DNA from: an uncultured Clostridia bacterium | GTDB lineage: Bacteria > Bacillota > Clostridia > TANB77 > CAG-508 | Assembly (NCBI GenBank): GCA_934169725.1 | Contig: CAKPOF010000005.1 | Location: 1 to 64,000, forward strand | Direction of reading: 5' to 3' | DNA length: 64,000 bases | Part shown: piece by piece, positions 44,311-53,504 of the stretch | How the letters are laid out: each line of letters begins with the position of its first letter | How positions within the stretch are numbered: position 1 is the first letter of the stretch | Notes under the pieces: model-generated | Told to the model about the DNA's origin: nothing | Databases searched by the model: none | Seen by the model: only the letters and a program-made list of their open reading frames with translations | Translations under genes and position numbers: made by a program

Positions 44311-46638
44311 ATGAAATTAATAGATAAATTTTTGAAAAAATTAAATGTAAGCAGAAATACTTTTGCAACATATATTTTAACATTAGTAACAGTATATTTA
44401 GCAGTTGATAGAATAGTTGAAATGCTCTTAATGATTTTTACAGGTGTTTCATATTCATATTGGGGGCCATTTCAATATACGTTAGCATTAGCATGTCCGA
44501 TATTTGCATTTTTATTTTCAGGTGCTTCTGAGTTTGTCAACTCTAATGCAAAAAAAGTTTCAATTTTCTATCTATATGTAATTGGTTTATATATTATTGC
44601 ACTTTCAATGTTTACACAATGGTTAAATCAAGCGGCTTGGCTATTATTTATTTCAGTGCCAAACTATATAGATATTATAACAAACTTTTCTGAAATTGTG
44701 AGACCTGCCTTTTCTAGCATATCACTTTATCTACCACTTGTTAGTTTTTGGCCATTATTTAATTGGTTATACTTTGGTATAAATGATAGTTTAGATTTGA
44801 CTCGTTCTATTTGGGATTATGGTGGAATTAACTTAGCAGATACAACAAAAGATCGTGGTATATATACATGTGAAACATTTTTATGTACAAATAGTGATAC
44901 TGGTAAATCTATTGTTATTCCTGAAATTTCTAGATATTCTTCTTTATTTGTATGTGGAGGATCAGGGTCTGGAAAAACTTCTTTAATATTTGAACCAATG
45001 ATTGCTAGAGATATTGAAAAAAAATATTTCTTTAGAGAAGTTTCAAAAGAAATGGGATTCACTGCTTTAAAAACAGGAATTGCATACCTAACTAAACCAT
45101 ATGATAATGATTATTTAAATCATAATTTTAACTTAAATATGTTAGCTCCTGCAGAAAATAAGGAAGATGTATATAATGCTTATATGAAAAAAATGATTTT
45201 AGGAAAAATAGGAGGAAAAATAGTATATAGAAACTTAGGTATGGAAATTGTATCTCCTGATTATGAACTTATTGAACATATGACAGATGTATGTACTAAT
45301 TTTGGATTTAAATATAATATCATTGATCCTTCTAATTCAAGTTCAATTGGATTAAATCCATTTGTATATGATAATCCAACAAAAATTGCTATTACAATTT
45401 CTTCTGCTTTAAAAGCAATGTATACAACTGTGCATGAAGAAACCGAAGATGTATACAGAGAAGATTTTATTATTCAAGCTATTGAAAATTTAGCAATAAT
45501 TTTAAAAGAAATGTATCCAAAAATGAATGACGGAGCTCTTCCAAATATGGAAGATATGCTAAAAATGTTTACTAACTTTGACTTAATTGAAAAAATGTGT
45601 GAAATTATGGCTCATGATGAAACATTAAGAAACAAATATAGTGTTCAACTTTCATATTTCAAAAAATGTTTCTATAAAGATGGTGTTGGAAAAGAACAAA
45701 CTGAACGTGATATATATGCAGCTGTTACACAACTTGACAATTTGTTAAGATTACCTGGTGTTAAATCAATTTTATGTAATAGATTTAATAATATTGACTT
45801 TGATAAAGCTCTTGAAAATGGAGAATTAACTTTTATATGTACACGTCGTGGAGATTTGGGTTCTTCAACTCATCAAGCTTTTGGTTTATTCTTCTTGATA
45901 TCAATGCAAAATGCAGTTTTAAGAAGACCTGGTTCTGAAAGTACTAGAATACCTAACTTTTTATATATAGATGAATTTCCTGATTTTATGTGTAAATCTA
46001 CAGAAGCAATATTCACTATGTATAGAAAATATCGTGTAGGTAGTGTTATTTCAGCTCAAAACTTAGCACAATTATCTACAACAAAAGCAAAAGAAAATTT
46101 AAAAACAACATTATTATCTAACTGTGCGAGTAAAATATTTACAGGTAATGGGGTTGTAGATGAATTAAATTGGTGGTCAGCTGAATTTGGAAAAATTAGA
46201 GAATGGACATTTAAAAATGATATTAATTTTAATACAGGAAAATATGAAGATAAACATGGCGATGTAAAATGGGAATATATAAATGTCTTCTCAGCTGGAA
46301 AATTACAAGGAATGTTAACTGATAAAAAATGTGCATACAAAATTAGAGATCTTGGTGGTAAATATCTTATAGGTCCTGGTAATTTTAATTACCTAGAATC
46401 TAAATATAAAGAAAAACAAAAAATTAAGTACTTCGATTTTGGAAAATATTCTGATGGTGTAACTACTGCTACAGAAGATGATACATCTCCTAGAAAGAAA
46501 TTTGATTTAAAAAATTTAGATTTTACAGATGAAAGAAATGAGGTTGATCCTGTTCAAACAGATACAACAGATTCTAAATATTTATTTGATAATGATGATG
46601 CTGTAGTAATTAACTTTAAAAAGAATGAAAAGAAATAA
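44311..46638 (+). CDS. Orphan VirD4/TraG-type coupling ATPase
   Basis: 775-residue protein of the type IV coupling-protein family, which brings DNA or protein substrates to a type IV secretion channel. It has four membrane segments in the first 155 residues, Walker A GGSGSGKT at 216-223 (CGGSGSGKTSLIFEP) and Walker B FLYIDEFPDF near 550. GSVISAQNLAQLSTT and a C-terminal hydrophilic tail follow. No relaxase, VirB-like gene, integrase or attachment site is visible around it, and the flanks are chromosomal. It may be a domesticated or independently acting pump. Own promoter and terminator. Confidence 0.88.
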   Translation: MKLIDKFLKKLNVSRNTFATYILTLVTVYLAVDRIVEMLLMIFTGVSYSYWGPFQYTLALACPIFAFLFSGASEFVNSNAKKVSIFYLYVIGLYIIALSMFTQWLNQAAWLLFISVPNYIDIITNFSEIVRPAFSSISLYLPLVSFWPLFNWLYFGINDSLDLTRSIWDYGGINLADTTKDRGIYTCETFLCTNSDTGKSIVIPEISRYSSLFVCGGSGSGKTSLIFEPMIARDIEKKYFFREVSKEMGFTALKTGIAYLTKPYDNDYLNHNFNLNMLAPAENKEDVYNAYMKKMILGKIGGKIVYRNLGMEIVSPDYELIEHMTDVCTNFGFKYNIIDPSNSSSIGLNPFVYDNPTKIAITISSALKAMYTTVHEETEDVYREDFIIQAIENLAIILKEMYPKMNDGALPNMEDMLKMFTNFDLIEKMCEIMAHDETLRNKYSVQLSYFKKCFYKDGVGKEQTERDIYAAVTQLDNLLRLPGVKSILCNRFNNIDFDKALENGELTFICTRRGDLGSSTHQAFGLFFLISMQNAVLRRPGSESTRIPNFLYIDEFPDFMCKSTEAIFTMYRKYRVGSVISAQNLAQLSTTKAKENLKTTLLSNCASKIFTGNGVVDELNWWSAEFGKIREWTFKNDINFNTGKYEDKHGDVKWEYINVFSAGKLQGMLTDKKCAYKIRDLGGKYLIGPGNFNYLESKYKEKQKIKYFDFGKYSDGVTTATEDDTSPRKKFDLKNLDFTDERNEVDPVQTDTTDSKYLFDNDDAVVINFKKNEKK

Positions 46639-46640
46639 AA

Positions 46641-46691
46641 AAAACACGTATATGAATTCTACTTTTATAGTAAAGTTCATATACGTGTTTT
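46641..46691. terminator. Terminator of the TraG-like gene
   Basis: A perfect 16-bp stem, AAAACACGTATATGAA and its reverse complement, around a 19-nt loop, directly after the stop codon and followed by T-rich sequence. Confidence 0.88.
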
Positions 46692-46700
46692 CTATTTTGG

Positions 46701-46757
46701 GTTACAATTCACAGTTTAAAAAATAAATAGTTTTTAAATTTAACAATATATTATTAA
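46701..46757 (+). repeat. Remnant of MITE-like repeat (ends fused)
   Basis: TTACAATTCACAGTTTAAAA, AATAAATAG and AAATTTAACAATATATTATT follow the left terminus and then the outer end of the right arm, with the core deleted. The stop codon of the permease gene (46754-46756) lies at its edge. Confidence 0.65.
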
Positions 46758-47608
46758 ACTTTTAATCCTACACATTCTAAAACTATTCCAGCTATAACTC
46801 CAATCACATATAACAAAGTCATCACTTTTATATTATTTTTTATATCTTTATTTATCCTAAATAAAACAGCAAGTCCAACACCAGCTCCTACTAATAATCC
46901 TGCTATCATAGTACCTGCTGATATTATATTCTGTAAATACATTTGTGTAATAATTACTGAAGATGCACAGTTAGGTATTAATCCAATTATTCCAGCTATA
47001 ATAGGTCCTAATATAGGTTTGTCAAACATAAAATTGGCTATATTTTCTTCCCCAATAAAATACATACATATATTAATAAATAAAGTTACAATAAATATAA
47101 ATACAAAAATATTACTTGTATGCTTTACAGTAGATTTCAATATTCCATGTTCACAATCACAATGTTCTTTTTCACATAAATCTACTATATCTTCTTCCTC
47201 TTCTATTCCTTTATTTTTTATTCTAACCACTAAGTCAATTAGAAATCCAGCTATTATTCCAATTATTAATTTTATTGCTAATATTTTAGCTATCATTTGA
47301 ATTGATACACCTTCAGAAATTAAAATTGGTAACATTTCATCTGATGTAGATAAATATACAGAAATCAGTGTTCCCATTGTAATTACCTTTGCTGCATATA
47401 AATTTGTAGCAGATACAGAAAAACCACATTGTGGTAATATTCCCAACATGCCCCCTATAAGCGGACCATATTTACCAGATTTTCTTATAGTATCTTTAGT
47501 TTTTTCTTTGGTTTTATGTTCAATATATTCCATTAACCAATATGTAATAAATAAAAATGGTATTAGTTTTACACTATCTATAACTGTATCTTTTAATATT
47601 TCTAACAT
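46754..47608 (-). CDS. Putative 10-TM metal exporter / manganese transporter (ArsP_2-like)
   Basis: 284-residue membrane protein with about eight to ten helices and two homologous halves. The Cys/Pro-containing repeats GMLGILPQCGFSVSA and GIIGLIPNCASSVII are the hallmark of this heavy-metal exporter family. A Cys/His-rich cytoplasmic loop (LCEKEHCDCEHG, about residues 143-154) is a likely metal-binding site. Substrate (manganese, or another divalent metal) is inferred from family naming. No metal riboswitch is seen upstream. GGAGGAG site. The 3' end borders a repeat remnant. Confidence 0.83.
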   Translation of the reverse strand: MLEILKDTVIDSVKLIPFLFITYWLMEYIEHKTKEKTKDTIRKSGKYGPLIGGMLGILPQCGFSVSATNLYAAKVITMGTLISVYLSTSDEMLPILISEGVSIQMIAKILAIKLIIGIIAGFLIDLVVRIKNKGIEEEEDIVDLCEKEHCDCEHGILKSTVKHTSNIFVFIFIVTLFINICMYFIGEENIANFMFDKPILGPIIAGIIGLIPNCASSVIITQMYLQNIISAGTMIAGLLVGAGVGLAVLFRINKDIKNNIKVMTLLYVIGVIAGIVLECVGLKV

Positions 47609-47690
47609 CTTCTCCTCCTATTTCGTATATATTAACATGAACTTGTACAAATTTCAATTAATAGCTAATAAATATTTAAAATTATAACAA

Positions 47691-47910
47691 GTTGTAACTA
47701 TTCACAATTCTAAATTTTTAACTTATATATTTTTGATAATATATTGTTTTGATATACCGCGTAAGCGATCAAACGAGCGAATGCGAGTACGAATTGGAGC
47801 AAACTACATACTAGTAATTTTAAATATGTGGTTTGCGACACCAAGGTATATAAAAAACAATATATTATCAAATTTTAACATAATCTATTTTATAAACTGT
47901 ATATTGTAAC
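47691..47910 (+). repeat. MITE-like hairpin repeat, copy 4
   Basis: Full copy with core 47733-47877: left arm, GCGTAAGCGATCAAACGAGC, GCAAACTACATAC / TATGTGGTTTGC, right arm. Outer motifs are CTATTCACAATTC at the left and TATATTGTAAC at the right. It fills most of the 350-nt gap between the exporter and the Cys/Asn-rich membrane protein. Confidence 0.82.
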
Positions 47911-47958
47911 AATAAGTTAGCTAATTTACAGCTAACTTGTATAAATTTTAACTTACCT

Positions 47959-48537
47959 TTATCTTCTTCTATATCTGCCACATATACAGCCCGTTCTTCC
48001 ATTATTTGATGTATTTGGTACAATATTTATTCTTGTAGAAAATTCATTTGTATCATTATTATTGGAATAACAGCAATTACCATTATTATCATTATTGTCT
48101 GTTATTCTCAATACTCCATTTATTGTATTGACCTGATTATTATTTCCACATGTACAACTATTATTCACATTGCTATTACTACTAATTGTAAGCAAATTCT
48201 CTGTATCGCCATTTGGAAAATTGCTATCTATTGTTAGTAGTTCATTATTGTTTTGATTTGTACAAATTCTTTGTCTATTACATTGTTGACTATTTCTTCT
48301 ATCATTACAAAAATATCTCATTATTATACATGTAATAACCGCTGTTATATAACTAATTATTGTATATATTAATGTTGCAACTAAAAATATTAAATTTGAT
48401 ATTATAAAAGTAACAATAATACCTATGGCAAGTATAATACTTGCAACTAATGGTGGACATTTTAATATTTTTTGTAATGCTATAGAAAATATAATTACTG
48501 CTAATGGTATTGCAAAAAATATAAGTAAAGTATTCAT
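47959..48537 (-). CDS. Membrane protein with Asn/Cys-rich tail (DUF2651-like N-terminus)
   Basis: 192-residue protein. Three membrane segments occupy residues 1-75 (MNTLLIFFAIPLAVIIFSIA, LVASIILAIGIIVTFIISN, YTIISYITAVITCIIM) and resemble the small DUF2651 membrane proteins. The remaining 115 residues are an Asn-rich tail with weak repeats (LLTIDSN, LLTISSN, VLRITDN). The tail contains clustered cysteines (CTCG, CC, CICG) and ends in basic CICGRYRRR. Start at 48537, where AAGGAG is 8 nt upstream; an ATG six bases earlier is too close. Confidence 0.65.
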   Translation of the reverse strand: MNTLLIFFAIPLAVIIFSIALQKILKCPPLVASIILAIGIIVTFIISNLIFLVATLIYTIISYITAVITCIIMRYFCNDRRNSQQCNRQRICTNQNNNELLTIDSNFPNGDTENLLTISSNSNVNNSCTCGNNNQVNTINGVLRITDNNDNNGNCCYSNNNDTNEFSTRINIVPNTSNNGRTGCICGRYRRR

Positions 48538-48593
48538 AATCATTTCTCCTTTTCCCTTTTTACTATATTTTATGCATTTTTTTGTATCTGTGT

Positions 48594-49334
48594 TCATATA
48601 TATTCTACTTTAAGCAAATATAGACCTTGTGGTGGTAATGTTTTTCCAGCATTTTTTCTATCTTTCGATTCTATTATATTTTTTATTTCGTTTGGTTGTA
48701 TTTTTCCTAAACCAACATCTACAAGCGTACCTGCAATTATTCTTACCATGTTATATAAAAATCCATTTCCTGTTAATTCAATATAAATCCTATCTTCATC
48801 CTTTTCAATTACCTCAGCCTTATATATTGTCCTAACACTACTTTTACTACTTGTCCCACTTGCTTTAAATGATTTAAAGTCATGTTCTCCTTCAAAATAT
48901 TTTACAGCCTCTTTCATGTTATCAACATTTAATTTAACTGGTATACATGTTTCTAAATTTCTATATATTGCCGTCCCATATTTTGAATTGTTAATAATAT
49001 ATCTATATGTTTTTCTTTTGCAACTTAATCTACTATGAAATCTTTCATCAACTTCTTCTGCTGATTTTATACGTATTGATTTTTTTAAATTTGTATTAAG
49101 TGCAATTGGTATTTTTTCTATTGGGATTTGGGAATTTGTTTTAAAATTAGCTACTTGCCCCAAAGCATGCACTCCCGCATCTGTTCTTCCTGATGCATTT
49201 AGTACAACCTCTTCCCCTGTTATTCTTTCTATTGCTTTTTCTATCTCCCCTTGTATATTAAGTTTATTAGGTTGTTTTTGCCATCCATTAAAATCTTTTC
49301 CATCATATTCTATTACTAATTTTATATTTCTCAT
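48594..49334 (-). CDS. truA: tRNA pseudouridine(38-40) synthase TruA
   Basis: Forms pseudouridine at positions 38-40 of the tRNA anticodon arm. The catalytic aspartate is Asp52 in ASGRTDAGVHALGQ; N-terminal YDGKDFNGWQKQPNKLNIQG and C-terminal FLYNMVRIIAGTLVDVG and PPQGLYL are family motifs. Length 246 is standard. In many Firmicutes truA follows the ecf transporter genes, which are not seen here. Confidence 0.95.
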   Translation of the reverse strand: MRNIKLVIEYDGKDFNGWQKQPNKLNIQGEIEKAIERITGEEVVLNASGRTDAGVHALGQVANFKTNSQIPIEKIPIALNTNLKKSIRIKSAEEVDERFHSRLSCKRKTYRYIINNSKYGTAIYRNLETCIPVKLNVDNMKEAVKYFEGEHDFKSFKASGTSSKSSVRTIYKAEVIEKDEDRIYIELTGNGFLYNMVRIIAGTLVDVGLGKIQPNEIKNIIESKDRKNAGKTLPPQGLYLLKVEYI

Positions 49335-49424
49335 TTTTAATTATTTCCTTCTACTATAATTAAGTTCGCAACAATTGCATCTATTTGAATTTTCACTCTA
49401 AATTATAATGTCTGTTACATTAAT

Positions 49425-49450
49425 AGAAAGTCGCTATTCATGCGACTTTT
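49425..49450. terminator. Hairpin at the end of cdaA
   Basis: GAAAGTCGC pairs with GCGACTTTTC around the cdaA stop codon. No clear T run follows on the minus strand, so it may be a weak terminator or stabilise the transcript's 3' end. Confidence 0.45.
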
Positions 49451-50363
49451 CTTCAGTTTTTTGTTTATGTGATTTGTTTTTTATCTTTTCTATTTTACTA
49501 TTTTTTTCTTTCTTTTCTACAACAAATCTTTTAGTTACAACATTTCCTATCAATATTTTTTTCAATGCTTCTTCATTAACATCAGCTATTAATGTACCAT
49601 CTTTTGCTATTGATACTTTTCCTGTTTCTTCAGAAACTACCACAACTAAACTATCAGATTCTTTAGAAATTCCAATTGCTGCTCTATGTCTTGTTCCTAA
49701 TTCTTTGGCAATATCACTATCATCTGCAAGTGGTAATACACATGCTGCTGACGCTATTTTATTTCCAGATATAACAACTGCTCCATCATGTAGTGGTGTT
49801 CTAGGTTCAAATATATTTACCAGTAATTGTGGTGATACTTCAGCATTCATTGGTATTCCACTCGCTATTATATCTTGTATTTTTATATCTCTTTCTATTA
49901 CTATTAAAGCTCCTATTTTTGCTTTAGACAATTCTTCGGTTGCAATTACAATTTTATATATATCTTCTTTTGTTTTTGCGGCTAAATCATTATCAATACC
50001 AAAAAATTTTGTTATTTTATTTGTTCCTAATTGTTCCAATCCTCTTCTTAGTTCTGGTTGGAAAATAACAATAATTGCAATTACTCCTAGATTCATAATT
50101 CCTGTCAAAATCCAATTCAATATTTGCAAATTAAATAACCCACTAAGCCATGTAATAACCACTAAAAGTGCTATTCCTTTTATTAATTGCCAAGCTCTAG
50201 AACCTCTTACTATTTTTAAAAATGAATATATTAAAAATAGTACAATTGTTAAATCAATTATAAATGTTATTAGTTGAAAAGGATTATTTTGTAGTGCTTT
50301 AATATATCCTACAATGCTCTCTGCATAGAATTTATCCCAATTTATTCCTAAATTAATTATCAT
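49434..50363 (-). CDS. cdaA: Diadenylate cyclase CdaA
   Basis: Membrane-bound c-di-AMP synthase controlling potassium and osmolyte balance and cell-wall homeostasis. Three membrane helices (about residues 30-50, 60-78 and 88-102) precede the DAC domain. DGA is at 193-195 within LHDGAVV and RHR at 225-227 within GTRHRAAIG. The last 40 residues are a Lys-rich tail. The usual partners cdaR (ybbR) and glmM are not next to it; glmS is about 8 kb away on the other strand. Strong AGGAG site. Confidence 0.96.
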   Translation of the reverse strand: MIINLGINWDKFYAESIVGYIKALQNNPFQLITFIIDLTIVLFLIYSFLKIVRGSRAWQLIKGIALLVVITWLSGLFNLQILNWILTGIMNLGVIAIIVIFQPELRRGLEQLGTNKITKFFGIDNDLAAKTKEDIYKIVIATEELSKAKIGALIVIERDIKIQDIIASGIPMNAEVSPQLLVNIFEPRTPLHDGAVVISGNKIASAACVLPLADDSDIAKELGTRHRAAIGISKESDSLVVVVSEETGKVSIAKDGTLIADVNEEALKKILIGNVVTKRFVVEKKEKNSKIEKIKNKSHKQKTEEKSHE

Positions 50364-50379
50364 ATTTTCTCCTTTTTTA

Positions 50380-50529
50380 CTACGCCATTAATGAATATAT
50401 AAGTGATGAACCTGTTGCAACAATCATCAATAATGCTAATATTCCTGCCATTACCTTTACAAATATTTGTCCCTTATCATAATTTTTATTTTTCTTTATT
50501 TTTTCTTGTTGTTTTTTCTCTTTTTTCAT
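50380..50529 (-). CDS. Small single-helix membrane protein (49 residues)
   Basis: 49-residue protein with a very Lys-rich N-terminus (MKKEKKQQEKIKKNKNYDKG) and one membrane helix (VKVMAGILALLMIVATGSSL). The real start is probably 50529, where GGGTG lies upstream; the longer frame has no site. It lies 16 nt before cdaA in the same direction, so likely in one transcript. Small basic membrane proteins often accompany cdaA in Clostridia (weak recollection). Confidence 0.6.
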   Translation of the reverse strand: MKKEKKQQEKIKKNKNYDKGQIFVKVMAGILALLMIVATGSSLIYSLMA

Positions 50530-50612
50530 TTTCTTCACCCTTTCTTTATCTTTATGTTTATTTATTACAAAACATATTATAGCATATTTAACATAATATT
50601 TCAATTATTTTT

Positions 50613-51917
50613 TTATTTAAGTATTTCTAATATCATATCTAATTTTTCTACTTTATTTTCAGATATTTCTATAATATTTTTTAATTCATTTTCTGCTCTT
50701 TCTAAGTCATTTTCTGACTTGGCATATATTGTTAATAATTCATCATTTTCTTCCACTCTATCAGATACTTTTTTATTTAATATAATTCCTACTCTGCTAT
50801 CTATATTATCTTCTTTTTTTATTCTTCCAGCTCCTAATTCACATACAACTTTTCCTATTTCTTTAGCATTCATACTATTAATATATCCTGATTTTGTACT
50901 ATATACCTTTTTTATATAACTTGCTTTTTCAAATTTATTTATATCATTTATATATGAAATATCTCCACCTTGTTTTTCTACTAATTGTTTGAATTTCTCG
51001 TATGCTTTTCCATTTTTTATATTTTCTAATAATTTTAATTTATTTTTTTGAATAACTTCTCCTTCACCAGCTAATTTTAGCATATATGCACCTAATTCTA
51101 AAACTACATCTTGAAGATCTTTTGGCATATTACCTCTTAAAAAATTAATTGCTTCTATTACTTCTAAAGAATTTCCTATTGCATATCCTAATGGTTCATC
51201 CATATTAGTTAATACGCAAACTGTTTCTCTATTAGCCAATTTTCCAATTCCAATCATCTCATGTGCTAATTGCTCTGCTCTAGCTTTATTTTTCATAAAA
51301 GCTCCTGAACCAACAGTAACATCTAAAACTATTTTTTGAGCTCCACTTGCTATCTTTTTACTCATAATACTAGAAGCAATCAATGGTATACTTTCTACAC
51401 ATGAAATACTATCTCTTAAACTATATATTTTCTTATCTGCTGGTGCTAAATTTAATGTTTGTGATATCATACTAATATCTATTTCTTTAACATTTTTTAT
51501 GAATTCTTGAATATCTACTCCTGTTTTATATCCTGGAATAGATTCTAATTTATCAACTGTTCCTCCTGTAAATCCTAAACCTCTTCCAGACATTTTAGCC
51601 ACAGGTATTCCAAGTGATGCTACAAGTGGTAATAAAATTATAGATACTTTATCTCCTACACCTCCTGTAGAATGTTTATCTACAATAATTTTATTTAAAT
51701 TAGATAAATCTAATCTTTCTCCTGAATTTGCCATAGCAATTGTCAAATTTGTTGTTTCATTATTTGTCATTCCATTTAAATAAATCGCCATTATTAAAGC
51801 TGCTGCTTGATAATCAGCTATTTCACCACTTGTATAACCTTTTATAAAATATTCTATTTCTTCTTTTGTTAATTCTTTTTTATCTCTCTTTTTTTCTATT
51901 ATATTTAAAATATTCAT
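50613..51917 (-). CDS. Pyrimidine-nucleoside / thymidine phosphorylase
   Basis: Phosphorolyses thymidine, uridine or deoxyuridine to base and sugar-1-phosphate for salvage. It has the family signature of pyrimidine-nucleoside phosphorylases: VDKHSTGGVGDKVS, SGRGLGFTGGTVDKLESI and ASGAQKIVLDVTVGSGAF. Length 434 matches Pdp/DeoA. Which pyrimidines are used cannot be told from the sequence, so no symbol is given. The gene follows rnhB by 11 nt. AGGAGAGG site. Confidence 0.93.
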   Translation of the reverse strand: MNILNIIEKKRDKKELTKEEIEYFIKGYTSGEIADYQAAALIMAIYLNGMTNNETTNLTIAMANSGERLDLSNLNKIIVDKHSTGGVGDKVSIILLPLVASLGIPVAKMSGRGLGFTGGTVDKLESIPGYKTGVDIQEFIKNVKEIDISMISQTLNLAPADKKIYSLRDSISCVESIPLIASSIMSKKIASGAQKIVLDVTVGSGAFMKNKARAEQLAHEMIGIGKLANRETVCVLTNMDEPLGYAIGNSLEVIEAINFLRGNMPKDLQDVVLELGAYMLKLAGEGEVIQKNKLKLLENIKNGKAYEKFKQLVEKQGGDISYINDINKFEKASYIKKVYSTKSGYINSMNAKEIGKVVCELGAGRIKKEDNIDSRVGIILNKKVSDRVEENDELLTIYAKSENDLERAENELKNIIEISENKVEKLDMILEILK

Positions 51918-51928
51918 AAAATCCTCTC

Positions 51929-52555
51929 CTACACAAAATTCTTTATAAAAGTCCTTCTATGTATTGGACATGGCCCATATTCTTTTAATGCTGCGATGTG
52001 TTTTGCTGTTCCATAACCTTTATGATTAATAAATCCATATTGTGGGTATACTTTGTCCCATTCTCTCATAATTCTATCCCTTGTTACTTTTGCAATTATT
52101 GATGCAGCTGATATGTTATAACATTTAGCATCTCCTTTTATAATAGAATCATATGGTATACCTTTAGTATCTATATGTGTTAATGCATCAACTAATATTA
52201 AATTTGGCTTTACATCAAGCTCTTCTACAACTGTTGTAACACCTTGTTTAGTAGCATTTAAAATATTAATATTATCAATAACATCTTGTCCTATTATTGC
52301 AACAGAATAACTTATTGCTTCTTCTATAATAATGTCATATAATTTTTCTCTTTTCTTTTCTGATACTTTTTTTGAATCATTTACACCTTCAATCATGGAA
52401 TCTTTAGGCATTATTACACCAGCAACAACAACAGGCCCAGCTAGTGGCCCTCTTCCTGCTTCATCTATTCCACATATATATTCAAATCCTTTATTATACA
52501 ATTCTTTTTCCATCATTTTTAAATTTGTTAATCTCTCTAATTCTTTTTCTTTCAT
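51929..52555 (-). CDS. rnhB: Ribonuclease HII
   Basis: Cleaves the RNA strand of RNA-DNA hybrids and removes single ribonucleotides misincorporated in DNA. The catalytic DEDD set starts with GIDEAGRGPLAGPVV (Asp29, Glu30) and continues with NLILVDALTHI (third acidic residue) and the final KVTRDRIM aspartate. Length 208 is normal for RNase HII. The upstream pilin-like gene lies 20 nt away but is probably a separate functional unit. Transcribed with the nucleoside phosphorylase. Confidence 0.96.
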   Translation of the reverse strand: MKEKELERLTNLKMMEKELYNKGFEYICGIDEAGRGPLAGPVVVAGVIMPKDSMIEGVNDSKKVSEKKREKLYDIIIEEAISYSVAIIGQDVIDNINILNATKQGVTTVVEELDVKPNLILVDALTHIDTKGIPYDSIIKGDAKCYNISAASIIAKVTRDRIMREWDKVYPQYGFINHKGYGTAKHIAALKEYGPCPIHRRTFIKNFV

Positions 52556-52575
52556 TTATTTTTCATCTCTCTATC

Positions 52576-53106
52576 TTATATTTCTAATTCTTCTATATCT
52601 TTTAATGAATAAATTCCATTAAATCCATTTGTATTATATATTTCAGCTGTTGTTTCTGAAATATTATATACAATAATATACCAACCATTTTCATCATCTG
52701 AATCTACATTTTTTATCCCCATCTTTTCTAAATTGTCTGTTGTTAATTTATACACATTACCAGCTTCTATATCACTTTGATTAATTCCTATGTTTTTTAA
52801 TTTATCTGAAACAGAATCACTTATAGTTACTAAAGTTCCTTTATCTTCACCTTCTAATTCACTTTTAGCTTTACTCTTCATTTCTTCTGTTGCACTATTA
52901 GGATCAACACCTAAATCAAAATTTGCATTTTCTACATACTCTTTTGCTTTTGTTTGAATTAATAACATATTTGTTTTTAATCCCTCTAAATTAGCTTTTT
53001 TTATAGATGTTTTTCCTGTATTTATACTTATTCCTGCTAATATTAATAATACTATTATTGTTATTGTTAAAGCTACTAATGTTATACCATTTTCATTTTT
53101 TTTCAT
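52576..53106 (-). CDS. Pilin-like protein with N-terminal class III-type signal
   Basis: 176-residue protein. After MKKNENG comes ITLVALTITIIVLLILAGIS, the prepilin peptidase cleavage site and hydrophobic helix of type IV pilins. Residue 5 after the cleavage site is Ala rather than the usual Glu that aids pilus assembly. The rest is an acidic soluble domain ending in DIEELEI. No assembly ATPase or prepilin peptidase lies in the window. Proteins with this N-terminus are common in gut clostridia. GGGTGGT site. Confidence 0.78.
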   Translation of the reverse strand: MKKNENGITLVALTITIIVLLILAGISINTGKTSIKKANLEGLKTNMLLIQTKAKEYVENANFDLGVDPNSATEEMKSKAKSELEGEDKGTLVTISDSVSDKLKNIGINQSDIEAGNVYKLTTDNLEKMGIKNVDSDDENGWYIIVYNISETTAEIYNTNGFNGIYSLKDIEELEI

Positions 53107-53269
53107 TTTTTACCACCCATTAATTATCATTTTTTATATTATATCTTTTTATTATTTTTTTTTCAATAAAACTTTTCTATTTATATATAAAAAATCTTAT
53201 TTTTTTCACATAAAATTCACAAATGTATTGTATTATATCTTCATAATAGGTTAATATATATTATAATTC

Positions 53270-53474
53270 ACAATTTAAAATATTTAATTTATAAAAATTT
53301 AATAATATATTATTTTGAAATACCGCGTAAGCGATTAAACGAACGATAGTGAGTGCGATTTGGAGCAAACTACATACTAGTAATTTTAATATGTGGTTTG
53401 CAACACCAAGGCATGAAAAAATAATATATTATTAAATTTAAAAATGATTTATTTTATAAAATATGAATTGTAAC
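53270..53474 (+). repeat. MITE-like hairpin repeat, copy 5
   Basis: Core 53296-53443 with the usual left arm, one-sided GCGTAAGCGATTAAACGAAC, and right arm, flanked by TTATAATTCACA (left) and ATGAATTGTAACTAA (right). It occupies most of the 398-nt gap between the pilin-like gene and htrA and ends about 30 nt before the htrA start codon. Confidence 0.85.
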
Positions 53475-53504
53475 TAATATATATCATATAGGAGGTAATT
53501 ATAA

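Noticed and set aside
44311..46638. Integrative conjugative element around the TraG-like gene
   Set aside because: No integrase, relaxase or direct-repeat attachment sites; flanking genes are housekeeping (bofA, yaaL, truA).
47609..47690. Manganese (yybP-ykoY) riboswitch upstream of the metal exporter
   Set aside because: The upstream region before the repeat is only about 80 nt and lacks the conserved loops.
49408..50277. 289-codon plus-strand open frame
   Set aside because: Antisense to cdaA, whose DAC motifs are intact; hydrophobic composition is typical of antisense reading.
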